Source of the DNA: Sphingomonas palustris
GTDB lineage: Bacteria; Pseudomonadota; Alphaproteobacteria; Sphingomonadales; Sphingomonadaceae
Assembly (NCBI GenBank): GCA_026225215.1
Contig: JAMFSI010000026.1
Location: 1 to 45,880, forward strand
Direction: 5' to 3'
DNA length: 45,880 nucleotides
Shown: piece by piece, positions 1 through 8,882 of the stretch
Numbering within the stretch: position 1 is the first letter of the stretch
How the letters are laid out: every line of letters starts with the position of its first letter
The notes under the pieces: model-generated
The model's input: the letters and a program-made list of their open reading frames with translations, nothing else
What the model was told of the DNA's origin: nothing
The model's database searches: none
Program-made: the position numbers and the translations under genes

Positions 1-775
1 CATGTTCCTCGGCCCCACCGGCGTCGGCAAGACCGAGCTGACCAAGGCGCTGGCCGGGTTCCTGTTCGACGATGACAACGCCATGGTTCGTATCGACATG
101 AGCGAGTTCATGGAAAAGCACGCTGTCTCGCGGCTGATCGGCGCGCCGCCGGGCTATGTCGGCTATGACGAGGGTGGGGTGCTGACCGAGGCCGTGCGCC
201 GCCGTCCTTATCAGGTGGTGCTGTTCGATGAGGTCGAAAAAGCGCATCCTGATGTGTTCAACGTGCTGCTCCAGGTGCTCGACGATGGCCGGTTGACCGA
301 TGGTCAGGGGCGGCAAGTCGACTTCACGAACACGCTGATCATTCTGACCAGCAATCTTGGCAGCCAGTACCTTGCCAATCTCGCCGAAGGGCAGGATGTC
401 GAATCGGTCGAGCCGCAAGTGATGGATGTCGTGCGTGGGCATTTCCGCCCGGAATTCCTCAACCGCCTCGACGAGATCATCCTGTTTCACCGATTGGGCC
501 AGGATCACATGGGCCCGATCGTCGAAATCCAGGTCGAGCGGGTCGCTCGGCTGCTCAAGGATCGCAAGATCACCATTGCGCTCACCGATGCCGCCAAGCG
601 CTGGCTCGGAAGGGTCGGCTACGATCCGGTCTATGGCGCGCGCCCATTGAAGCGCGCGGTGCAGCGTTATCTGCAGGACCCGCTTGCCGAGAAGCTGCTG
701 GCTGGGGAGATTCCCGATGGCGCGGCGGTGCAGGTGGATGAAGGCGAGGGGGCTTTGACGATTGCGGTCGAGTAA
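1..775 (+). CDS. clpB: ATP-dependent chaperone ClpB, C-terminal part (5' end outside window)
   Basis: This is the second AAA+ ATPase module and C-terminal domain of the ClpB disaggregase, which works with DnaK to rescue aggregated proteins in the cytoplasm. The visible 257 residues open on the Walker A motif GPTGVGKTE, followed by the pore loop GYVGYDEGG, the Walker B segment [11 protein letters not shown], the sensor-1 stretch TSNLGS and the sensor-2 region [21 protein letters not shown], which reads as ClpB rather than ClpA. The reading frame is open at base 1, so roughly the first 600 residues lie outside the window. It ends in TAA. A REP-like hairpin and a bidirectional terminator-like hairpin follow. 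Confidence 0.96.
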   Translation, partial: MFLGPTGVGKTELTKALAGFLFDDDNAMVRIDMSEFMEKHAVSRLIGAPPGYVGYDEGGVLTEAVRRRPYQVVLFDEVEKAHPDVFNVLLQVLDDGRLTDGQGRQVDFTNTLIILTSNLGSQYLANLAEGQDVESVEPQVMDVVRGHFRPEFLNRLDEIILFHRLGQDHMGPIVEIQVERVARLLKDRKITIALTDAAKRWLGRVGYDPVYGARPLKRAVQRYLQDPLAEKLLAGEIPDGAAVQVDEGEGALTIAVE

Positions 776-820
776 TATCGGCGGCATCGATCGTGCCCGC
801 TATACCCTTTCCCTTCTGTG

Positions 821-893
821 CTGAGCTTGTCGAAGCACTGTCCTTCTTTCCGGCAGGCGGTGAAGAAGAAGGGCAATCCTTCGACAAGCTCAG
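821..893. repeat. REP-like palindromic element, copy 1
   Basis: Two 15-base arms, ctgagcttgtcgaag and its exact complement cttcgacaagctcag, bracket an inner stem made by tccttctttc and aagaagaagg. A second copy with the same arms lies at 13382-13476. The element sits in the intergenic space after clpB. Elements with this core are dispersed in sphingomonad genomes, from general knowledge. Confidence 0.75.
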
Positions 894-957
894 GACGGAC
901 GGGGATATGATGATATCAGCCAGCCTGGGCCCAGGCAGCACAGGGCTTAATTCTCAA

Positions 958-987
958 CGGGTTGCGTGATTAAATTCACGCAACCCG
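958..987. terminator. Perfect 12-bp hairpin between convergent genes
   Basis: The arms CGGGTTGCGTGA and TCACGCAACCCG pair perfectly around a TTAAAT loop. The hairpin lies between clpB (plus) and the membrane protein gene (minus, stop at 999). There is no T-run on either side, so factor-independent termination is not assured. A bidirectional stop or mRNA 3'-end stabiliser is the likely role. Confidence 0.5.
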
Positions 988-998
988 CAGCAAATGTC

Positions 999-1910
999 CT
1001 AATCGAACTGTCGCGCGATCGAGTGATTCAGCCCGCTCAGGTCTTGCGCAACGGTGGTCATGCCCGCGATCAGGATCACTGACCAAGGTATGATGATGAT
1101 CGCACCCAGCAGCATCTTGAGCATATACACGATCGAAAATCCTGCAGTTTGAGCGAGCTGCGCCTGCCCGGCGGCTTGCAGCGCGCGCGGATCGAAGCTG
1201 GCGTAAGCGGTCAGCAGGCCGGGCGAGGTGATCGCCAGAATGACCACGCTCACCGCCAGATAAATCAATCCCATCACCAGATAGGCAAGGAACAGGCTCC
1301 AGAACTGGCCCTTGGTTGCGCGCCAGGCATCCTTGATGACGATCCGGTGCTGGATGACGGTCAGGACGCCGGCCAGTGACAACCGCACTTGCGCATAGAT
1401 CGCCCCGCAGAACAGCGCGACTGTCAGCAATGCCGCCACGCCGATGCCGGCCTTGGCGCCCAGCATTGCGCCGAGCACGCCGCCCAGGATGCCAAGCACC
1501 AGGACCGCGACAATCTCGGCGACGATGGCGAGGAGTATGATGATTATGGTGAGCCCGAGCAGCCGCAGCTCATCCATGCCGACGCGGATATAAGCGAAGC
1601 CTTCGTTTTCGGCTCGGGCGGCCGCACGGACGACGGCGGCGAAGGCCACGAGCATGACCAGCAACGCGATGATTTCGACCAGGAAGAGAGTGCCGAACAT
1701 GTTCGCAGGAAATACCGGTGGACCGGTGACGCCCATCGATTTGCGCAGCGCCATTTGTCGCTGGAAATCCATTATCGATCCGAACGCCGGGCGCATGAAG
1801 CCGATCGCTGCGATAATCGTCACCAGGTAAAGCGCTGCCCAGATCGCGACAATCCGGAGATTATTGCGCAGGAAACTGGTTCCCCCGCCGATAAATGACC
1901 CGACCGACAT
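999..1910 (-). CDS. Six-helix integral membrane protein, unknown function
   Basis: The product has 303 residues and about six hydrophobic segments separated by short polar loops. They start around LRIVAIWAALYLV near the N-terminus and end with MLLGAIIIIPWSVILIAG near the C-terminus. The stretch WRATKGQFWSLFLAYL resembles the membrane domain seen in bacterial proteins annotated as glycerophosphodiester phosphodiesterase membrane-domain-like, but no catalytic domain is present. A longer reading from 1955 is possible. I chose the ATG at 1910 because GGGAGG sits seven bases upstream of it, while the ATG at 1916 is only one base from that site. It stands alone, convergent with clpB. Function is not inferred. 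Confidence 0.8.
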   Translation of the reverse strand: MSVGSFIGGGTSFLRNNLRIVAIWAALYLVTIIAAIGFMRPAFGSIMDFQRQMALRKSMGVTGPPVFPANMFGTLFLVEIIALLVMLVAFAAVVRAAARAENEGFAYIRVGMDELRLLGLTIIIILLAIVAEIVAVLVLGILGGVLGAMLGAKAGIGVAALLTVALFCGAIYAQVRLSLAGVLTVIQHRIVIKDAWRATKGQFWSLFLAYLVMGLIYLAVSVVILAITSPGLLTAYASFDPRALQAAGQAQLAQTAGFSIVYMLKMLLGAIIIIPWSVILIAGMTTVAQDLSGLNHSIARQFD

Positions 1911-2077
1911 GCCCATACCTCCCGTTATTATTGTTATTGAAGAGTAACTTGGCACGCCGCTCTTGGCCAGCCGAAAATTCGACGGCGGCCAAGCGACCCG
2001 GCTCGCGGAAGCGCCATTGACCGCTTCGTCGCCCCGCCTTAAGCGACCAGTTAAATTATCTAGCGAAAGGGTGCCCC

Positions 2078-2863
<786 letters not shown>

Positions 2864-2883
2864 CCCGAACGAAAGCCGCGCGC

Positions 2884-3522
2884 ATGGCCGAAGCCATCGC
2901 CGAAGACGATCTCGCCGCGCCGCCCGGCGCGCGCGAGCAATTGCTCGACACCGCCAGCGCCATCATGCGCGAGGGCGATCAGGTCGATATCTCGTTGTCG
3001 GAACTGAGCCTGCGCTCGGGGCTCAATTCGGCGCTGGTCAAATATTATTTCGGCAACAAGGCGGGGCTGTTGCTGGCTCTGCTCGAACGCGAATGGGCCG
3101 AGATCGTCGCCTCGGTCGATGCTTTGCTGGCCAAGGATCTCGACCCCGAGACCAAGCTGCGGATCCATATGGCGCGCGTGGTCGATAATTTCTTCCGCAC
3201 GCCCTATGTCCATCGACTGCTGATGCGGATGATCCGCGAGAGCAAACCCGCCGAGGCTCAGCGGTTGGCGGACTCTTATCTGAAACCACTGCTGGCGGCT
3301 TACGAGCGGTTGATCGCCGATGGCGTGGCGGCAGGGGTGTTTCGTGCGGTCGATCCGCAATTGTTTTACTTCACCGTCATTGGCGCTGCCGACCGCTTCT
3401 TCAGCGCGAGGCTGGTCTTGCGTCATTGTTCTGACACAGATGTCCTCGATGAAGGCCTGCGTGATCGCTATCGCGCCCATCTCAATGATTTCGTGGTGGC
3501 GGGCATTCTCGTACAAAGGTGA
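2884..3522 (+). CDS. TetR/AcrR family transcriptional regulator
   Basis: The 212-residue product has an N-terminal helix-turn-helix of TetR type: LSELSLRSGLNSALVKYYFG, followed by NKAGLLLALLEREW, which starts the connecting helix. The remaining two thirds are the usual helical ligand-binding and dimer domain. It lies 20 bases after the HSD10-like dehydrogenase and just before the methylthioadenosine phosphorylase, whose ribosome-binding site lies across this gene's stop codon. It probably represses its own operon in response to a substrate or acyl-CoA. No palindromic operator was recognised before the dehydrogenase gene. The start lacks a clear Shine-Dalgarno site, so translation may be coupled to the upstream gene. 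Confidence 0.88.
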   Translation: MAEAIAEDDLAAPPGAREQLLDTASAIMREGDQVDISLSELSLRSGLNSALVKYYFGNKAGLLLALLEREWAEIVASVDALLAKDLDPETKLRIHMARVVDNFFRTPYVHRLLMRMIRESKPAEAQRLADSYLKPLLAAYERLIADGVAAGVFRAVDPQLFYFTVIGAADRFFSARLVLRHCSDTDVLDEGLRDRYRAHLNDFVVAGILVQR

Positions 3523-3530
3523 GGGATCCA

Positions 3531-4424
3531 ATGCGGGCGGCGCCCAAAGAACGGGGAATGAGTGGCTGGCATATCGGGGTGATCGGCGGCTCGGGGCTGT
3601 CGACGGGCGTCGGGCTCGACGATGCCCAGGAAATCGCGGTCAGCAGCCCGTTCGGCGAGCCTTCCGGTCCGGTCACTCAAGGGACGCTGGCCGGCGTGCC
3701 GTTCACTTTTCTGGCGCGGCATGGCGCTGGGCATGCGATCCCGCCCGGCTCTATCAATTACCGCGCTAACATCGACGTGCTGAAGCGCTGCGGGGTGACC
3801 GATGTGGTGTCGCTGTCGGCGATCGGCTCGCTCCGCGAAGGATTGGCGCCGGGCCATTTCGTCGCGGTGGACCAGTTCATCGATCGCACCACGGGGCGTG
3901 TGGGCAGCTTTTTCGGCCCCGGCCTGGTGGCGCATGTATCGCTCGCCGATCCGGTCTGCGCGCGGCTTTCGGGCCTGCTCGCCGATGCGGTGGCGGCCAC
4001 CGGTGGCACGGTCCACCGCGCCGGCTGCTACATCGCCATCGACGGGCCGCAGTTTTCCACCCGCGCCGAGAGCCGGATGTATCGCGGCTGGGGCGCCGAT
4101 GTCATCGGCATGACCGCGATGCCCGAGGCGCGGCTCGTCCGCGAAGCGCAACTGCCTTATGGCGTCCTGGCGATGGTCACCGATTACGATTGCTGGCACG
4201 AAACCGAAGCGGACGTAGGCGCGGCCGAAGTGTTCCGGGTGATGGCCGCCAATGCCATGCAGGCCCGCAACGCTCTGCGCGCGCTGGCCGAGAACCTGCC
4301 CGCTACGCGCGCGGCCAGCCCGATCGACACCGCGCTCGATGGCGCTTTCGCGACCCCGGAAGGCGCACGCGATCCGCGCCTGGTAGCGATGCTCGACGCC
4401 ATCATCGGCGGCGGGTCATTCTAG
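3531..4424 (+). CDS. mtnP: S-methyl-5'-thioadenosine phosphorylase
   Basis: This enzyme cleaves methylthioadenosine with phosphate to adenine and 5-methylthioribose-1-phosphate, feeding methionine and adenine salvage in the cytosol. Family hallmarks are IGVIGGSGL near the N-terminus, FLARHG with the phosphate-contacting RHG, NYRANI, the substrate loop GPQFSTRAES, GMTAMPEA (which separates MTA phosphorylase from purine nucleoside phosphorylase) and VTDYDCWH. The ATG at 3531 has AAGGTGAGG about six bases upstream. The GTG at 3519 and the ATG at 3558 are alternatives, but the latter has its purine run only one base away. The 297-residue product matches family length. The C-terminal tail after VTDYDCWH is rich in Ala. 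Confidence 0.88.
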   Translation: MRAAPKERGMSGWHIGVIGGSGLSTGVGLDDAQEIAVSSPFGEPSGPVTQGTLAGVPFTFLARHGAGHAIPPGSINYRANIDVLKRCGVTDVVSLSAIGSLREGLAPGHFVAVDQFIDRTTGRVGSFFGPGLVAHVSLADPVCARLSGLLADAVAATGGTVHRAGCYIAIDGPQFSTRAESRMYRGWGADVIGMTAMPEARLVREAQLPYGVLAMVTDYDCWHETEADVGAAEVFRVMAANAMQARNALRALAENLPATRAASPIDTALDGAFATPEGARDPRLVAMLDAIIGGGSF

Positions 4425-4455
4425 ATCCGAACCATCACATATATAAATCTTAGTC

Positions 4456-4476
4456 ATGCTGAACTTGTTTCAGCAT
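4456..4476. repeat. Small intergenic palindrome (tgctgaacttgtttcagca type)
   Basis: ATGCTGAA and TTCAGCAT form a perfect 8-bp stem around CTTGT. Palindromes of this kind recur between genes in sphingomonads, from general knowledge. A second small hairpin, GTCTC-gaaa-GAGAC at 4537-4550, follows in the same spacer before the amidohydrolase gene. Confidence 0.5.
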
Positions 4477-4619
4477 CCGTTTCGGCCCACACCCCGGCCA
4501 TGCAGAGTCATTGAAGCCGCCCCGCATCTCTGTATTGTCTCGAAAGAGACCGCCACGCCCCAGAGTCGCTCGGTTCCAGCGGCATTGGTGTAATGAGCGG
4601 CCAGCATTGGAGAGCGATC

Positions 4620-5804
4620 ATGGCTGAAGCCGATTTCGACGTAAATCATGTCATCGAAGCAGAGCCGCGCGTGGCGGACTATGTCGTCGATGCCGACGTC
4701 CATGTCACACCCCCGCCGACCTTCTGGGCGGAATATCTGTCTCCGAAGTTTCGCGAACTGGCGCCGAAAGTCGAGAGCGATAACGAGTTTGATTACATCG
4801 TCTTTGAAGGTACGCGTCGCCCGATCAACCTGATGCAATCGCAGGCCGGCCGCAAGTTCGACCAGTACAAGAACGCCGGCAAGCTTTCCGACATGCGTGT
4901 CGGCGGCTGGATGGTCGACAAGCGGCTCGATGACATGAACCGCGACGGCATCGATAAGGCGGTATGCTTCGGCGGCGGACCGCTCGGCACCGGCAATCTC
5001 GATCTTTACCTCGACAGCTTCGACGCCTTCAATCGCTGGCAGTCGGATTTCTGCGCGGATTCCAATGGCCGGCTGTTCGCCTGCGCTTATCTGACCACGG
5101 TCGATGTCGACTGGACGGTGAAGGCGATGCATGCCGCGAAAGCGCGCGGCGACGTTGCCGTGAACCTGCCCGCGTTCCCGCAATCGACGCATCAGTTCAC
5201 CAAGGAAGGTGCGGTCTGGCAGGCGATGACCGGCGATGCCAATGGCACGCGGCAATATCGCGACCCCGAGTTCGATCCGATCTGGAAGACCGCGGTCGAA
5301 CTCGACCTGCCGATCACCTTCCATCTCGGCGCCCGCACCACCCGCTTCAAGGACAAGACCAATTTCCTGCCCGATATCCCGATGGGCAAGCCGGCGATGT
5401 TGGAGATGGTCAATATCCTGCTTTACGCGGGGGTCTTCGATCGCTTCCCGGCGCTGCGCATCGGCCTGATCGAATCCGGGGTGGGCTGGATCCCCTGGGC
5501 CTGCGAATACATGGACCGCACCTGGACGATGCAAAAGGGCTGGACCGAATGCCAGATCAAGCATCCGCCGAGCTATTACTTCGACCAGAACGTCTATGCC
5601 TCGTTTATTTCCGATCCCACCGGTGTCGAATTGCGCCACAAGTCAGGCGCCAAGAACATCATGTGGTCGTCCGATTACCCGCATTCCGAAACCACCTTTC
5701 CGCATTCGCACCAGGTGATCGCGGATAATTTTCGCGGCGTGCCCCAGGCCGAGCGCGATTGGATTATTGCCGGCTGCGCGGAGAAATTCTTCGGGCTGAA
5801 ATAG
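4620..5804 (+). CDS. Amidohydrolase family (TIM-barrel, amidohydrolase 2 / ACMSD-like) protein
   Basis: This 394-residue protein has the metal-binding opening DADVHV at residues 24-29 (Asp26, His28), a further candidate ligand in ITFHLGA near the middle, and the late Asp of SSDYPHSE. All are typical of the amidohydrolase-2 group, which contains decarboxylases and hydrolases of aromatic or heterocyclic acids. The ATG at 4620 is preferred over the in-frame ATG at 4593 because GGAGA lies seven bases before it. A TauD-like dioxygenase follows after 47 bases in the same direction, which suggests one catabolic unit. The reaction (decarboxylation or hydrolysis) cannot be decided from sequence. Confidence 0.85.
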   Translation: MAEADFDVNHVIEAEPRVADYVVDADVHVTPPPTFWAEYLSPKFRELAPKVESDNEFDYIVFEGTRRPINLMQSQAGRKFDQYKNAGKLSDMRVGGWMVDKRLDDMNRDGIDKAVCFGGGPLGTGNLDLYLDSFDAFNRWQSDFCADSNGRLFACAYLTTVDVDWTVKAMHAAKARGDVAVNLPAFPQSTHQFTKEGAVWQAMTGDANGTRQYRDPEFDPIWKTAVELDLPITFHLGARTTRFKDKTNFLPDIPMGKPAMLEMVNILLYAGVFDRFPALRIGLIESGVGWIPWACEYMDRTWTMQKGWTECQIKHPPSYYFDQNVYASFISDPTGVELRHKSGAKNIMWSSDYPHSETTFPHSHQVIADNFRGVPQAERDWIIAGCAEKFFGLK

Positions 5805-5851
5805 GCGGCCTGAAATAGTCGAGCGGAAGACGACGGAGAGGTTTTTCGAGA

Positions 5852-6673
5852 ATGGCGGGCGTTGCGGATAGAGTGGATCTTGGGCTTGAACCCGTTACCG
5901 GGCTGATTGGCGCCAGGGTGCATAATTTCGATCTGGGCTCTCCCGATAACCGCGCCAAGGCTGGAGCGCTGCTCCGCGCGCTATCCGAGCATGGCGTGCT
6001 GTTTTTCGAGTTCGGTCGGGTTCCCGAGGCTGAGGAGCTTAACGCCTTCGCCGGCCTGTTTGGGAAAGTTCAGGGCGTTTTCGGCCAGCAGATCAAGAAC
6101 CGCGATGCGAATGCCGTACCGGTGATCGATTCCGCTGTGACGCCGATGAAAGAATACCGGGTCAATCATTGGCATTCCGATGGCGGACCGCTGCCGATTC
6201 CACCCTTGGCCGCTATCCTCACGCCGCATGAACTGCCCGAAGTGGGCGGCGACACGATGTGGGCCAGCATGACCGCCGCTTACGATGCGCTCTCGCCCAG
6301 CTTCCAGCTGCTGCTGGATGGGTTGCAGATGGTGAACAACAACAAGCTGACCTCGTTTCTCGAGCCCAAGGAGCATATCCATCCGGCGGTGGTGGTAAAC
6401 CCGATTACCGGCCGCAAATGTTTGTTCTTCAATCCGAATTACACCGAGCGTTTTGTAGGACTGGCCGATAAGGAAAGCGATGCGCTGCGCCGTTTCCTGG
6501 TCGATCACATCAATACGCCCGAATTCCATGTGCGGCTGCGCTGGCGCATCGGCACGGTCGCGGTCTGGCATCAGCAAGTGACTCAGCATCGCGGCGTGAA
6601 CGACTTCAGCGGGCCACGCAAACTCAAGCGCCTGACGGTAGACGGCGAGCCGCTGATCCCGGCGAACAACTAG
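5852..6673 (+). CDS. TauD/TfdA family Fe(II)/2-oxoglutarate dioxygenase
   Basis: The 273-residue product has the iron-binding HxD at His108-Ser109-Asp110 (NHWHSDGG), the distal His246 in VTQHRG, and basic residues in RKLKRLTV that would hold 2-oxoglutarate. Family members hydroxylate taurine, alkyl sulfates, 2,4-D and similar compounds in the cytoplasm. The usual WDN before the distal His reads WHQ here, so substrate-side chemistry may differ from TauD. It follows the amidohydrolase. Its TAG stop shares the palindrome CTAG with the stop of the convergent DUF779 gene. A second, more canonical family member is at 31889. Confidence 0.87.
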   Translation: MAGVADRVDLGLEPVTGLIGARVHNFDLGSPDNRAKAGALLRALSEHGVLFFEFGRVPEAEELNAFAGLFGKVQGVFGQQIKNRDANAVPVIDSAVTPMKEYRVNHWHSDGGPLPIPPLAAILTPHELPEVGGDTMWASMTAAYDALSPSFQLLLDGLQMVNNNKLTSFLEPKEHIHPAVVVNPITGRKCLFFNPNYTERFVGLADKESDALRRFLVDHINTPEFHVRLRWRIGTVAVWHQQVTQHRGVNDFSGPRKLKRLTVDGEPLIPANN

Positions 6674-7092
6674 GCGGACAGCACTCCGTCTACTACATCC
6701 GACGCATCACCCCTGGGTGGCTCGCCGGCAGCAGCGAGCAGCGCGACCTCGGCGTCGCTGAACAGGCGGCTGCGCACGATGAAGCGCACGCCCTCCGGCG
6801 CCTCCAGGCTCATGCCCGCACCGCGACCGGGCACGACGTCGATGGAGATCTGCGTGTGCCGCCAATATTCGAATTGCGCCGCGCCGATCCACACCGGCGT
6901 ATCGCCCGCAACATGACCCAGCAGCACGTCCTGCCCGCCGACGCGAAATTCGCCGCGCGGGAAGCACATCGGCGCAGACCCATCGCAACAGCCACCGGAC
7001 TGGTGAAACATCAGCGGACCGTGGTCTGCGGCCAACTGCGCGATCAGCGCCTCCGCCGCCGGCGAGGCGAGAATACGCGCGGGCTGGTTCAC
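6670..7092 (-). CDS. DUF779 domain protein
   Basis: The 140-residue protein carries the DUF779 hallmarks: MFHQSGGCCDGSAPMCF with a Cys-Cys pair near residue 35, and QFEYWRHTQISIDVVPGRG. The family is almost always found beside an aldehyde dehydrogenase of the AldA/ExaC type, as here, where it lies eight bases downstream of that gene in the same operon. A redox or metal role of the cysteines is plausible but unproven. The start is a GTG. The gene's stop overlaps the stop of the convergent dioxygenase gene by four bases. Confidence 0.88.
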   Translation of the reverse strand: MNQPARILASPAAEALIAQLAADHGPLMFHQSGGCCDGSAPMCFPRGEFRVGGQDVLLGHVAGDTPVWIGAAQFEYWRHTQISIDVVPGRGAGMSLEAPEGVRFIVRSRLFSDAEVALLAAAGEPPRGDASDVVDGVLSA

Positions 7093-7100
7093 CAGCCGGC

Positions 7101-8621
7101 TCAGAAAAACCCGAGCTTCTTGGGGCTGTAGCTGACCAGCATGTTCTTGGTCTGCTGATAATGGTCGAGCATCATCTTATGGTTCTCGCGGCCGATGCCC
7201 GATTGCTTGTAGCCGCCGAAGGCCGCGTGCGCCGGATAGGCATGATAGCAATTGACCCACACGCGCCCGGCCTGAATGCCCCGACCGAAGCGGTAGCACG
7301 TGTTGGCATCGCGGCTCCATACGCCGGCACCCAGGCCATAGAGCGTGTCATTGGCGATGCTGAGCGCGTCATCATCGTCTTTGAATGTGGTGACCGACAG
7401 CACCGGGCCGAAGATTTCCTCCTGGAAGATGCGCATCTTGTTATGGCCTTCGAGCACGGTCGGCTGGACGTAATAGCCATCGGCCAGTTCACCGCCATGG
7501 ATCTGTCGCGCGCCGCCGGTGAGCAGTTTGGCGCCTTCCTGCTTGCCGATGTCGATGTAGGACAGGATCTTCTCGAGCTGGTCGTTCGAGGCCTGCGCGC
7601 CGATCATGGTCGCGGGATCGAGCGGGCTGCCCTGCTTGATCGCCTCGACCCGCGCGATCGCCTTTTCCATGAAGCGGTCATAGATCGATTCATGGACCAG
7701 CGCGCGGCTCGGGCAAGTGCAGACCTCGCCTTGATTCAGCGCGAACATGGTGAAGCCTTCGAGCGCCTTGTCGAGGTAATCGTCATCCTTCGCCATCACG
7801 TCGGCAAAGAAGATGTTCGGGCTCTTGCCACCCAGTTCGAGAGTGCAGGGGATGAGGTTTTCGCTGGCATATTGCATGATCAACCGGCCGGTGGTGGTCT
7901 CGCCGGTGAAGGCGATCTTGGCGATACGCTTATTGGCGGCCAGTGGCTTGCCGGCCTCGACCCCGAAGCCGTTGACGATGTTGAGCACACCTTCGGGCAA
8001 CAGATCGGCGATCAGTTCGGCCCATACCAGGATCGACATCGGCGTCTGCTCGGCGGGCTTCAGGATCACGCAATTGCCGGCAGCCAACGCCGGGGCCAGC
8101 TTCCAGGCGGCCATCAGGATCGGGAAGTTCCAGGGGATGATCTGCCCGACCACGCCCAGCGGCTCATGGAGGTGATAAGCCACGGTGTCATGGTCGATCT
8201 CGCCGATCGAGCCTTCCTGCGCGCGGATGCAGGCGCCGAAATAGCGGAAATGGTCGATCGCCAGCGGAATATCGGCGGCGGTGGTTTCGCGGATCGGCTT
8301 GCCGTTATCGATGGTCTCGACCATCGCCAGCAGATCGAGGTTGGCCTCCATCCGGTCAGCGATCTTGAGCAGCATGTTCGAGCGTTCGGTGGCCGAAGTC
8401 CGGCCCCAGGCGTCCTTGGCCTTATGCGCGGCATCGAGGGCCAGTTCGATGTCTTCGGAAGTGCCGCGCGCCACCTGGCACACCACTTTCCCGGTCACCG
8501 GCGAGATATTGTCGAAATATCGGCCTCTTACCGGCGCGACCCATTGGCCGCCGATGAAATTGTCGAATTTGTCGCGGATCAGCGCCTTGCCGGCGAACTT
8601 CGCCATCGCGTCCTGCAGCAT
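7101..8621 (-). CDS. NAD-dependent aldehyde dehydrogenase (AldA/ExaC type)
   Basis: The 506-residue enzyme oxidises an aldehyde to its acid with NAD. It shows the cofactor-site IIPWNFPI, the general base Glu262 in [11 protein letters not shown] and the nucleophile Cys301 in [11 protein letters not shown], which is the signature of the acetaldehyde/chloroacetaldehyde dehydrogenase group. It ends with the oligomerisation segment typical of the superfamily. GGAGA sits about seven bases before the ATG. The DUF779 gene follows directly, the standard pairing. The gene diverges from the S10-type peptidase gene across a 261-base spacer that holds a copy of the 23-bp dyad. Likely substrates are short aliphatic aldehydes. 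Confidence 0.93.
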   Translation of the reverse strand: MLQDAMAKFAGKALIRDKFDNFIGGQWVAPVRGRYFDNISPVTGKVVCQVARGTSEDIELALDAAHKAKDAWGRTSATERSNMLLKIADRMEANLDLLAMVETIDNGKPIRETTAADIPLAIDHFRYFGACIRAQEGSIGEIDHDTVAYHLHEPLGVVGQIIPWNFPILMAAWKLAPALAAGNCVILKPAEQTPMSILVWAELIADLLPEGVLNIVNGFGVEAGKPLAANKRIAKIAFTGETTTGRLIMQYASENLIPCTLELGGKSPNIFFADVMAKDDDYLDKALEGFTMFALNQGEVCTCPSRALVHESIYDRFMEKAIARVEAIKQGSPLDPATMIGAQASNDQLEKILSYIDIGKQEGAKLLTGGARQIHGGELADGYYVQPTVLEGHNKMRIFQEEIFGPVLSVTTFKDDDDALSIANDTLYGLGAGVWSRDANTCYRFGRGIQAGRVWVNCYHAYPAHAAFGGYKQSGIGRENHKMMLDHYQQTKNMLVSYSPKKLGFF

Positions 8622-8816
8622 CGCATCTCTCCTCAGGCCTGATTTTATTGTCGCTACCCGGATCGCCGATCAACGCGTCGCGTTGACTCGGCGATGTGGC
8701 GCCGCTGCCAATTCTATCTCACGGCGAGGCTGCCGTCGACATCGGAGAAGGGTACTCGTCTCGCTCCCCACGCTCAAATTTTTCTTCGCCCCCGCCAACC
8801 AAGAATTGTTCAACAA

Positions 8817-8839
8817 ATCTCTATCGAATGAGTAGGCTT
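8817..8839. promoter_or_regulatory. Shared 23-bp dyad, site 1 (half-degenerate)
   Basis: The site reads ATCTCTA-tcgaatgag-TAGGCTT. Its left arm is identical to site 2 (10501-10523), and its right arm keeps TAG. It ends 43 bases before the ATG of the S10-type peptidase. I infer an operator or activator site of the same regulator that acts on the TSUP permease and GST operons. Confidence 0.55.
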
Positions 8840-8882
8840 TTGTGGTCGCCATGAAGATTGAAAACAAAGAGATTCGCAAGAA

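Noticed and set aside
4470..5639. 389-residue open frame on the minus strand
   Set aside because: It is the antisense shadow of the amidohydrolase gene, has no family resemblance and a low-complexity composition.
7161..8642. 493-residue open frame on the plus strand
   Set aside because: It lies opposite the aldehyde dehydrogenase gene and has no recognisable domain.
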